From Granulicatella elegans ATCC 700633 (GTDB taxonomy: Bacteria > Bacillota > Bacilli > Lactobacillales > Aerococcaceae): 64,000 nt of DNA. The notes beneath the pieces were generated by a model. That model was not told the origin of the DNA, did no database searches, and worked only from the letters and a program-made list of their open reading frames with translations. Below are positions 1 to 6,669 of this stretch, piece after piece (position 1 is the first letter of the stretch; the number at the start of each line of letters is the position of its first letter). The stretch lies in assembly GCF_000162475.2 (NCBI RefSeq), contig NZ_KI391971.1, forward strand, positions 1,322,911 to 1,386,910, written 5' to 3'. A program made the translations under genes and the position numbers.

Positions 1-2174
1 ACATGATCAAATGGTAATGCTACACAACTTAAATCATAAATCAAATTCAAAACAATTAAATGTACTGGAGCCATTGGTAAAAATGGTAAAAATACACTCG
101 CAAATAATAATGAGAAAATATTTCCAAAATTTGATGAAACGGTCATTTTGATATATTTTGTCATGTTCGCATATACTTTACGACCTTCAATTAATCCTTT
201 TTCTAACACTAATAAATCTTTATCTAAAAGAATAACATCTGCTACTTCTTTAGCAATATCGACTGCTGTGTCTACAGAAATCCCTACATCTGCTACTTTT
301 AAAGACGGCGCATCATTGATTCCATCTCCCATATATCCTACTTTATGCCCATTTGCTTTTAATAATCGAATAATACGAGCTTTTTGTTCTGGAGATAGTT
401 TTGCAAAAATAGTTGTTTTTTCAGCTTCAATCGCTAAAGTTGCATCATCCATCTCTTCAATATCTGTTCCTAATAAAATATGATCAACTGGTAATCCTAC
501 TCGTTCGCACACAGTTTGTGTTACTTTTTCATTATCACCTGTTAAAATTTTTGTCAAAACACCATGTTCTTTTAACGCTTGAATTGCTGGTGCTGCAGAA
601 GGTTTTGGTGGATCTAAAAATGCTAAATATCCCATTAAAATCATATTGGATTCATCTTCAACTGCAAATCGATGAGAAGCATTTGGATAAAATTTTTGAC
701 TAACACCTAATACACGAAGTCCTTGTTCATTTAATTGAGAAACAGCTTCTAAAATATTTTGACGAATCTCTTCTGTAATTGGATGAATTTCTTTCCCATC
801 TTGTACATGAGAAGAAATACTTAACATTTCTTCAAGAGCACCTTTTGTCACTAATAATGCTCCCTCTTGACTTTCCTCTTTAACAATAACACTCATACGA
901 CGACGTTCAAAATCAAATGGTAATTCATCAATTTTTTGATAGCGAGTTGAAAGATCTCGTAAATCTTCATGCTCCACTGATTCTTTTTCTGTACGTGTAA
1001 TAATCGCACGGTCTAATAAATTTTTCAATCCTGTTTGGAAATAACTATTTAAATAACCAATTTTCAGAACTCCTAAATCAAGATTTGCATGAATATCAAG
1101 AGGATATTCTAAAATAATTTCATCTTGTGTTAATGTTCCTGTTTTATCCGTACAAAGAATATCAATCGCGCCTAAATCTTGAATCGCATTTAATTTTTTA
1201 ATAACTACTTTTTCTTTTGCCATAATAACTGCACCTTTAGCAAGGCTTGCTGTAATAATCATAGGCAACATCTCTGGTGTTAAACCAACCGCAACACTGA
1301 GTGCAAACACTCCTGCTTCTAACCAGTCACTATCAGTTAATCCGTTAATCACAAATACAACTGGAACAAGCACTAACATTAAACGAATGAGTAACCAAGA
1401 GATTGTATTCATTTCTTTTTCAAAACTTGTTGGCTCATCAAAAGTATTTAGCGTCTTTTCAATACGGCCAATCATCGTATCATTTCCTGTTACTAAAATA
1501 ACTGCTAGCGCACTTCCACTCACTACATTCGAGCCCATAAATACAAAGCGTTCACTTTCTAATACAGGTTTTTGAGTTTCTTCTGAAGGAATCCATATTG
1601 CTTTTTTCTCAACAGACTCGCTTTCACCCGTTAAGCTTGATTGTTGGATAAAGAAGTCTCTTGTTTCAAGCAACAAAGCATCAGCAGGTAACATATCTCC
1701 TGCACTTAATTTAATGATATCCCCTACTACTAATTCTTCAATAGGAATTTCTTGTTGAACTTCATCACGAATGACTGTAGCCGTATTTACAATTAAACTC
1801 GATAAATTACTTGCTGCTTTATCACTTTTTAGTTCTTGTACAAAACGAATGCCTCCTGAAATGAGGACTAAAACAACAATAATAATCGATGTTGTTGGAT
1901 CTTCTTCACCAGGTTTTGCTAAAATCACATTCGTCATTAACGAGATCACTGCAATCACTAATAAAATAACTGTAAATGGATTAATAATTGATTCATAAAT
2001 TTTCTTCCAAAGTGGCACTTCTGTTGCTTTTGTTAATTTATTTTCTCCATAAGTATCACGAAGTGTTTCCACTTGGTCTTCTTGAACTCCAGTAATAGAA
2101 GTTTCTAATGCATCTAGTACTTCTACTACAGATTTTGTCATTGCAAAATCAAATCTTTCTTTTGCTGTTTTCAT
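1..2174 (-). CDS. mgtA: Magnesium-transporting P-type ATPase, MgtA/MgtB type (C-terminal part outside window)
   Basis: Imports Mg2+ across the membrane using ATP (P3B-type ATPase). The visible 724 residues hold the family motifs: the TGES actuator loop near residue 180, PEMLP in the membrane-site helix near 295, the phosphorylated DKTGTLT near 343 and GDGINDAPS near 614. Family members are about 850-900 residues, so the last transmembrane segments lie beyond the left edge. The start at 2174 follows AGAGGTGA and fits the family N terminus. The gene sits behind an M-box riboswitch, an intrinsic terminator and a short leader ORF, so expression is expected under low Mg2+. The ribosome-binding site can be buried in a hairpin formed with the end of the leader ORF. 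Confidence 0.95.
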   Translation of the reverse strand, partial: MKTAKERFDFAMTKSVVEVLDALETSITGVQEDQVETLRDTYGENKLTKATEVPLWKKIYESIINPFTVILLVIAVISLMTNVILAKPGEEDPTTSIIIVVLVLISGGIRFVQELKSDKAASNLSSLIVNTATVIRDEVQQEIPIEELVVGDIIKLSAGDMLPADALLLETRDFFIQQSSLTGESESVEKKAIWIPSEETQKPVLESERFVFMGSNVVSGSALAVILVTGNDTMIGRIEKTLNTFDEPTSFEKEMNTISWLLIRLMLVLVPVVFVINGLTDSDWLEAGVFALSVAVGLTPEMLPMIITASLAKGAVIMAKEKVVIKKLNAIQDLGAIDILCTDKTGTLTQDEIILEYPLDIHANLDLGVLKIGYLNSYFQTGLKNLLDRAIITRTEKESVEHEDLRDLSTRYQKIDELPFDFERRRMSVIVKEESQEGALLVTKGALEEMLSISSHVQDGKEIHPITEEIRQNILEAVSQLNEQGLRVLGVSQKFYPNASHRFAVEDESNMILMGYLAFLDPPKPSAAPAIQALKEHGVLTKILTGDNEKVTQTVCERVGLPVDHILLGTDIEEMDDATLAIEAEKTTIFAKLSPEQKARIIRLLKANGHKVGYMGDGINDAPSLKVADVGISVDTAVDIAKEVADVILLDKDLLVLEKGLIEGRKVYANMTKYIKMTVSSNFGNIFSLLFASVFLPFLPMAPVHLIVLNLIYDLSCVALPFDH

Positions 2175-2175
2175 T

Positions 2176-2210
2176 TTACTTCACCTCTTTTTTAAAGTCA
2201 GATGAAGCAA
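2176..2210 (-). promoter_or_regulatory. Hairpin sequestering the mgtA ribosome-binding site
   Basis: On the minus strand TTGCTTCATCT (2210-2200) can pair with AGGTGAAGTAA (2186-2176). This gives 11 consecutive pairs, two of them G-U, with a 13-nt loop. The 3' arm contains the mgtA Shine-Dalgarno and the 5' arm is the last codons plus stop of the leader ORF. A ribosome finishing the leader ORF would open it, so this looks like a translational coupling or attenuation device. The pairing is read directly; the function is inferred. Confidence 0.55.
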
Positions 2211-2275
2211 TGGTGATTATCATGCAATCGCCTTTGTTCATCTGCTAAGTTTTGCTTACTATCCGGTTCCGGCAT
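2198..2275 (-). CDS. 25-codon leader ORF upstream of mgtA, begins MPEPD
   Basis: A small ORF lies between the M-box terminator and mgtA, preceded by AAGGGGTGAT, a nearly perfect Shine-Dalgarno 4 nt before ATG. The product starts M-P-E-P-D-S, is hydrophilic, and ends with a His-rich stretch DNHHCFI; it has no membrane segment. The start resembles the enterobacterial MgtL leader peptide, which begins M-E-P-D-P and promotes ribosome destabilisation at low Mg2+. The ORF stop is 23 nt before the mgtA start, and its final codons pair with the mgtA ribosome-binding site. I infer a regulatory leader peptide; an independent small protein is the alternative. Homology to MgtL is not claimed, only similarity of kind. 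Confidence 0.6.
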   Translation of the reverse strand: MPEPDSKQNLADEQRRLHDNHHCFI

Positions 2276-2310
2276 TTCTAATCACCCCTTTTTAAAAATT
2301 TTGGCAAATG

Positions 2311-2348
2311 AAAAAACATCTTGTTGCGTGCTTAGACGTAACAAGATG
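2311..2348 (-). terminator. Riboswitch-controlled intrinsic terminator of mgtA
   Basis: Arms 2317-2329 and 2336-2348 pair over 13 bp (CATCTTGTT core, one G-U) with a 6-nt loop, followed on the minus strand by six T (2316-2311). It lies between the M-box and the leader ORF, the expected place for the expression platform. Confidence 0.9.
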
Positions 2349-2517
2349 CCTTCAAATACATTCTTATTTTGATTCCCGTCCAAGCTTTAACATCATGGAG
2401 CAATGAAATGACATTAGTTTCTGCCTTCACGACAGGAACTGCTAACCAGCGAATAGTGTCTCCACTACTTTGCGGTAGCCATCCGTATCTCCATGGTAGT
2501 CTCACCTACCGATTTAC
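2349..2517 (-). promoter_or_regulatory. M-box (ykoK leader) Mg2+ riboswitch
   Basis: The minus strand reads GGTAGGTGAGACTACC, ATGGAGATACGG and GCTACCGC in the order seen in the ykoK/M-box aptamer, followed by the long peripheral arms and a terminator. M-box RNAs sense Mg2+ and normally stop transcription of Mg2+ transporter genes when Mg2+ is plentiful. The location upstream of mgtA agrees. Boundaries are approximate. Confidence 0.9.
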
Positions 2518-2523
2518 ATATTC

Positions 2524-2553
2524 AGTATACTTAATTCATTTATCTACTGTCAA
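2524..2553 (-). promoter_or_regulatory. Promoter of the mgtA leader
   Basis: TTGACA (2553-2548), 18-nt spacer, TATACT (2529-2524) on the minus strand. Transcription would begin near 2517, just before the M-box. Confidence 0.85.
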
Positions 2554-2572
2554 ATAAAAAGAAACAGCGCTT

Positions 2573-2599
2573 TTCTAAGCGTAAACGCGTAGAAAAAAA
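2573..2599 (-). terminator. Weak terminator-like hairpin after tenA
   Basis: TTTTCTAcGCG pairs with CGCtTAGAAAA around a short loop, about 34 nt after the tenA stop. The T-rich tract is displaced (GTTTCTTTTTA), so efficiency is uncertain. Confidence 0.4.
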
Positions 2600-2632
2600 T
2601 TCTAACCGTTTATTTTTATATACTCTAAACAA

Positions 2633-3295
2633 CTAAGCATCATACCCAATCTCAAAAAACGCTAGTTCTAAAGCTACAGCTTGATCCCAACGTTCTTGAA
2701 GTTCTGAAATAGTTCCTTTATCCTTACAAACTCGATTCAACTCATCCACAAGAAACTGAACCCATTCTTTAAAAAATTCTCCTCGATGAAGATGAATCCA
2801 CTCCAAATGAATATACTTCTCTGGAAGAGGTAATTCCTTAGAGCCCCAATCTAAATATAGCCCTTCTGCAATAACTAACATCACTAAAAGCTGCGCATAA
2901 TCAGATGAATCCACGGCAGAATACATTAATTGTTGAAACTCTTTTGTCACAGGATGTAACGTTACTTCTAAATATTCTTTTTCTGTCACTCCTAATTCTT
3001 TAAAAGCTTTTTGAAAATATCCATCTTCATCTGCTTCTAAAAAGCCTAATTGTTTAGCAAATCTTAGTTTTGCTTCAAGTGTGTCAGCATGTGCGACACA
3101 AGCTCCTAACATCGATAAAAAAACATCAAAGAAATGATAGTCTTGAATCAGATATTTTATTAGCACTTCATCCTCAATCGTTCCTTCAAAAAGCTCCTGT
3201 ACAAAACGATGATTGACTGCTGCTTGCCAATTTTTCTGACTATTTCTAAGGAATTCTCCCACAGCATCTCCCGTTTTAAAAGCATATTTTTCCAT
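2633..3295 (-). CDS. tenA: TenA/Thi-4 family thiamine salvage protein
   Basis: A 220-residue all-helical TenA-family protein. The family hydrolyses thiamine breakdown products, releasing the pyrimidine HMP for re-use. A thiamine pyrophosphate riboswitch directly upstream supports the role. At the position where TenA_C proteins carry the catalytic Cys, this protein reads VIAEGLYLDWG with a Glu instead, which resembles the TenA_E subgroup that acts on formylamino-HMP or amino-HMP. No other thiamine genes are nearby, so it is a single-gene unit with its own promoter. Which subgroup it belongs to is an inference from one motif. Confidence 0.88.
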   Translation of the reverse strand: MEKYAFKTGDAVGEFLRNSQKNWQAAVNHRFVQELFEGTIEDEVLIKYLIQDYHFFDVFLSMLGACVAHADTLEAKLRFAKQLGFLEADEDGYFQKAFKELGVTEKEYLEVTLHPVTKEFQQLMYSAVDSSDYAQLLVMLVIAEGLYLDWGSKELPLPEKYIHLEWIHLHRGEFFKEWVQFLVDELNRVCKDKGTISELQERWDQAVALELAFFEIGYDA

Positions 3296-3337
3296 ATCTA
3301 ACCAATCCTTTCCTTTTCCATATTATTTCCAGAGGGC

Positions 3338-3384
3338 AAAAATCCTCTTTCATTTACCAAATAATGAGGCAAACAAAAGAGGAT
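3338..3384 (-). terminator. TPP-riboswitch expression platform terminator
   Basis: ATCCTCTTT (3384-3376) pairs with AAAGAGGAT (3350-3342), followed by TTTTT on the minus strand. It lies between the aptamer and tenA, so TPP binding would be expected to favour it. Confidence 0.8.
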
Positions 3385-3447
3385 ATTAGATGATTGTTCA
3401 AATATGAGTCTTTTTCCTTAATCTTTTCTATGGATTAAACATCAATA

Positions 3448-3532
3448 GCGAATCATTTCCCTTCGACAGTACGAACTGCATCCGGTTCAATGGGTATCAT
3501 CTCAGCCATAAAGGCACCCCAAATGTTCTCTC
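3448..3532 (-). promoter_or_regulatory. TPP (THI element) riboswitch
   Basis: The minus strand contains GGGGTGCC, GGCTGAGATGATACCC, TTGAACCGGATG and GTCGAAGGGAAATG in order, the conserved core of the thiamine pyrophosphate aptamer. It precedes a terminator and tenA. Confidence 0.93.
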
Positions 3533-3547
3533 ATTTCATTCGAAGAC

Positions 3548-3576
3548 AGTATAACAATACTGAGATTTAATGTAAA
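3548..3576 (-). promoter_or_regulatory. Promoter of tenA
   Basis: TTTACA (3576-3571), 17-nt spacer, TATACT (3553-3548) on the minus strand, just upstream of the riboswitch. Confidence 0.8.
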
Positions 3577-3693
3577 GGTTTTGAGTTCTGAGTTTATAAA
3601 ACCATTTTAAACTTCTTAATAACTCCACACATACTTAAAGTTCCCCAAAGAAAAAATAGTTTTCATTTGTTCAGATTGTTCAATTACCTAAAA

Positions 3694-3722
3694 TGTACAT
3701 TTTTACTCATTACATTTATAAT
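3694..3722 (+). promoter_or_regulatory. Promoter of the SAP-domain gene
   Basis: TGTACA (3694-3699), 17-nt spacer, TATAAT (3717-3722), 31 nt before the start codon of the next gene. Confidence 0.65.
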
Positions 3723-3753
3723 AATGAATAAGTAAATTGATTAAGGAGTTCCT

Positions 3754-4395
3754 ATGAAAGAACAAAGACCTAACTTTAAAGATATCCATTCATTTGAAGA
3801 ATTTAATTGTTACTATTGGTACCGAGAAGAACTATCACAAATTTGTAAATCCCTTGGATTAGAGTATAGAGGTACGAAGCAAGAATTGAATGATATAATC
3901 CATCAATATTTTTTAGGAAATAAAATAGAAAAAAGAGTGAGCAACAAAACAAAAAATCAAGTCAAAGTTATAACTTTGGAAACTCCATTACTTTACTGTG
4001 GTTTTTCTTTCAATCAAAAATTTCGAGATTATTTTTCATCTGTAACAGGGATTAGTCCATTTAAATTTAGTGCTGATATGGCAACAGCTTGGCGAAAAGT
4101 AAAAAGAGAAAAAGACATCAACTTCACGATTCAAGATATGCTTAAAATTTATTATGGTGAATCAGATTATGCCAAATATGATAGTTCAGCTTGTCAATGG
4201 AATCAGTTTTTAAAAGATTTTTGCTTAGATGAATGTAGCAATTTTTATTCTCATAAATTAAAAGTTGCATCTATTCTTTGGAAAGAAGTTAGAAATTCTA
4301 CAAATGAAAAGATTTATACAAGAGAACTTTTAAAGAGATATGAACACAAAGTATCGGAATACCTTAAGAAATCAGATTCTAGTTCATCGAATTAA
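3754..4395 (+). CDS. SAP-domain protein of unknown role
   Basis: 213 residues, no signal peptide or membrane segment, so probably cytoplasmic. Residues about 10-52 (FEEFNCYYWYREELSQIC..., ending in a GTKQELNDII helix) look like a SAP helix-extension-helix, a small DNA-binding module. The rest (YCGFSFNQKFRDYF, FKFSADMATAWR) resembles the DUF6434-type region often joined to SAP in Firmicutes. It is a single-gene unit with its own promoter and GGAG ribosome-binding site, and it is flanked by minus-strand genes, which suggests an accessory insertion. Function not known. Confidence 0.7.
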   Translation: MKEQRPNFKDIHSFEEFNCYYWYREELSQICKSLGLEYRGTKQELNDIIHQYFLGNKIEKRVSNKTKNQVKVITLETPLLYCGFSFNQKFRDYFSSVTGISPFKFSADMATAWRKVKREKDINFTIQDMLKIYYGESDYAKYDSSACQWNQFLKDFCLDECSNFYSHKLKVASILWKEVRNSTNEKIYTRELLKRYEHKVSEYLKKSDSSSSN

Positions 4396-4441
4396 ATAAA
4401 ATAGAATAGTTAATTACAAAAGAGAGCGGTAGTAAAAACAA

Positions 4442-4476
4442 AAAACGGTGAGTAACCTAAGGTCATTCACCGTTTT
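4442..4476 (-). terminator. Terminator of the tadA operon, possibly bidirectional
   Basis: AAAACGGTGA and TCACCGTTTT (arms 4442-4451 and 4467-4476) with an inner ACCT/AGGT pair. On the minus strand it runs into TTTTTTG. The outer arm overlaps the last codons of tadA. It also lies about 50 nt past the SAP-domain gene on the other strand. Confidence 0.8.
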
Positions 4477-4975
4477 CTAATTTCTTTTGTTCTTTTCGTC
4501 TTTTATTTCGTTCTCTTAATCCTTTAAAGAAGTCTTTTAAAATTTGTTGACACTCTTCTTCTAACACGCCGTGTTCGACTTCTACTTGATGATTAAACCG
4601 TTCATCTTGTAATAAATTCATAAATGTTCCTGCTGTTCCGGCCTTTGGATCAAAAGCTCCAAACGTTACTTTTTTCAAACGTGATAAAATCATCGCTCCA
4701 CTACACATAGGGCATGGTTCTAAAGTCACAAACAGTTCGCAATCTTCTAATCGCCAACTTCCTAGAACTTGATTAGCTTGACGAATTGCTTTAATTTCCG
4801 CATGTAACGTTGCATCTTGTTCTTTCTCACGCAAATTATGTCCACGTCCAATAATTTCCCCATTTAACACAACGACTGCGCCAATAGGAACCTCTTCTTT
4901 ATCATACGCTTTTTGCGCTTCCTTTAAAGCTTCCCTCATAAACATTTCTTTTTCCTTTTGTTCGATGATTCTCAC
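4463..4975 (-). CDS. tadA: tRNA adenosine(34) deaminase
   Basis: Converts the wobble adenosine of tRNA-Arg(ACG) to inosine. The zinc deaminase motifs are present: HAE (58-60) and PCPMC (87-91), followed by the family stretch GAFDPKAGTAGT. The 170-residue length is normal. The first possible start is GTG at 4975, one base after the previous stop; an internal ATG at 4945 has a better AAGGA site and would remove ten residues. Alignment to the usual N terminus before FMREAL slightly favours the longer form. It is the last gene of a three-gene operon with the phosphatase and the AI-2E family protein. Confidence 0.93.
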   Translation of the reverse strand: MRIIEQKEKEMFMREALKEAQKAYDKEEVPIGAVVVLNGEIIGRGHNLREKEQDATLHAEIKAIRQANQVLGSWRLEDCELFVTLEPCPMCSGAMILSRLKKVTFGAFDPKAGTAGTFMNLLQDERFNHQVEVEHGVLEEECQQILKDFFKGLRERNKRRKEQKKLENGE

Positions 4976-4976
4976 C

Positions 4977-6074
4977 TCATTTATCCAAAAGTTTCAATGT
5001 TTCTTCTCGTTTGATGACTAATTCTTTAACAAGATGATAGATGACTGCACACAATGGTGTGAAGAAAATTAATCCTAAAATTCCAAATAAATTTCCACCA
5101 ATCAAAGCCGCAGCTAATGTTAAAACTGTTGGTAATCCAATAGAATTTCCTACCACACGAGGATAAATAAAATTCCCCTCAATTAACTGTAATCCATAAA
5201 AGACACCAATTGAAATTAACGCTTGAATTGGGCTTACTGTAAAAATGAAAATAGCCCCTAACATACAAGCTGAAAATGGTCCGATATATGGAATGAACGA
5301 CAACACTCCTGCCAAGACACCAGTAATGGCTGCATAAGGCAATTGAAACACACTATACGTCACAAACACTAATGAACCAATAATCATCGCTTCAATTAAT
5401 TGTCCCATTAAAAATTTATCATAAGTATCTAACGTGATTTTACCGATATACTGAAGTAATTTATATCGATTTTCTGGAAGAATTACCTTTAACAATCGAG
5501 TGATTAAATATTGTAACTGCTCTTTACTTCCTAAAATATTTAACATTAAAAATACTGCCATTAAAATCGTAAATACATTAGAGAATATTCCTGTAATATT
5601 AGAAGTAAAGCCACCTAGAAACGATACTACACTAGAAACAATATTACTTTGATTAATAAATCCTGTAATCCGTTCTACATCAGCTGCTTGTAACCATCCT
5701 GAATTTTGTATCCAATTCACACAAAAATCCATTAAGTAATTAAAACTTTCTCCTAATTGAACAACGGTTCTCGCTAAGGTTGGAACAATAATCCAGGAAA
5801 TTGCTACTACAATCGCAATAAAAATGAATAGTACTCCTAAAATAGCAATACTCCGTCTTAAAGAAGGAGGTACTTTAATCTTCTTTAATTGTTTTTCCAT
5901 ATGTTTCATTGGAACATTAAAGATGAATGCCATTAATAATCCTAAAACAATAGGGGACATCATTCGTAAAAAAGCATTCACTCCTGTATATAAATGGCTA
6001 ATATTTAATACGAAAAATAAACACGTCGCCGCAACTGCAATTAATATTAATTGTTGTTTAAAATTTTTCTCCAT
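4977..6074 (-). CDS. AI-2E family transporter (UPF0118-type membrane protein)
   Basis: 365 residues with about eight membrane helices: a first pair near 12-52, one near 70-95, a central loop and helix around 130-180, and a C-terminal bundle including GVLSFIPYIGPF, a hallmark of the family. Members are annotated as AI-2 exporters, but many act as antiporters or have unknown substrates. The start ATG overlaps the stop of the upstream phosphatase by one base (TAATG) and is served by GGAG in its last codons, so the two are translationally coupled. The substrate cannot be read from sequence. Confidence 0.85.
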   Translation of the reverse strand: MEKNFKQQLILIAVAATCLFFVLNISHLYTGVNAFLRMMSPIVLGLLMAFIFNVPMKHMEKQLKKIKVPPSLRRSIAILGVLFIFIAIVVAISWIIVPTLARTVVQLGESFNYLMDFCVNWIQNSGWLQAADVERITGFINQSNIVSSVVSFLGGFTSNITGIFSNVFTILMAVFLMLNILGSKEQLQYLITRLLKVILPENRYKLLQYIGKITLDTYDKFLMGQLIEAMIIGSLVFVTYSVFQLPYAAITGVLAGVLSFIPYIGPFSACMLGAIFIFTVSPIQALISIGVFYGLQLIEGNFIYPRVVGNSIGLPTVLTLAAALIGGNLFGILGLIFFTPLCAVIYHLVKELVIKREETLKLLDK

Positions 6075-6544
6075 TACTTGTCTCCATTTTTCTGTAATTT
6101 CTCTTGAATTTCTTTCATAAGACCTTCACATCCTAAACAAACATCTTGATACGTTTGTTCAAAATCTCCTGTATACCATGGATCTGCAATATCTCGATTG
6201 CTTCCTGCAAAACTTAATAAAGAAGCAATTTTAGCAGCGGTCTTTCCTTGCATCATTCGTTTAATATTCATCATATTTTCCGAATCCATTCCAATAATAT
6301 AATCTGCATCGGCATCGACTGAAGATAATTGTCTAGAATACATCCCCTCAGTAGAGATTCCTACTTTGGCTAATTGTTTTCTAGTACCAGAGTGAACAGG
6401 ATTGCCTTGTTCCCAAGAACTTGTTGCAGCAGAATCAATCATGACTTGTTGTTCCAAACCTTTATCTTTCACCATTTGTCTAAAAACTGCTTCTGCCATC
6501 GGTGAACGGCAAATATTTCCTAAACATACAAATACAACTTTCAT
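6074..6544 (-). CDS. Low-molecular-weight protein tyrosine phosphatase
   Basis: 156 residues. The catalytic P-loop CLGNICR (Cys7 to Arg13, CX5R) followed by SPMAE is at the N terminus, and the general-acid loop DPWYTGDF is near residue 120. These mark the low-Mr tyrosine/arginine phosphatase fold, cytoplasmic. The ATG at 6544 is chosen over an upstream TTG because it lies 8 nt after GGAG. First gene of the operon with the AI-2E family protein and tadA. Confidence 0.92.
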   Translation of the reverse strand: MKVVFVCLGNICRSPMAEAVFRQMVKDKGLEQQVMIDSAATSSWEQGNPVHSGTRKQLAKVGISTEGMYSRQLSSVDADADYIIGMDSENMMNIKRMMQGKTAAKIASLLSFAGSNRDIADPWYTGDFEQTYQDVCLGCEGLMKEIQEKLQKNGDK

Positions 6545-6618
6545 CTGCAACTCTCCTTTTCTCTTTCTGCCAGTATATCATATTTTATAAAAATCGTCCT
6601 TTTCAATTCTATAACAAA

Positions 6619-6655
6619 AGCACACGAAAGACATTTTCGTTGTCTTTCGTGTGCT
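6619..6655 (-). terminator. Terminator of glmS
   Basis: A perfect 15-bp stem (AGCACACGAAAGACA, 6619-6633, with 6641-6655) and a 7-nt loop, followed on the minus strand by TTTGTT. It stands 14 nt after the glmS stop. Confidence 0.85.
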
Positions 6656-6669
6656 ACATATTCATATCA

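Noticed and set aside
2369..2557. 62-codon plus-strand ORF
   Set aside because: It is the complement of the M-box aptamer and mgtA promoter; no ribosome-binding site.
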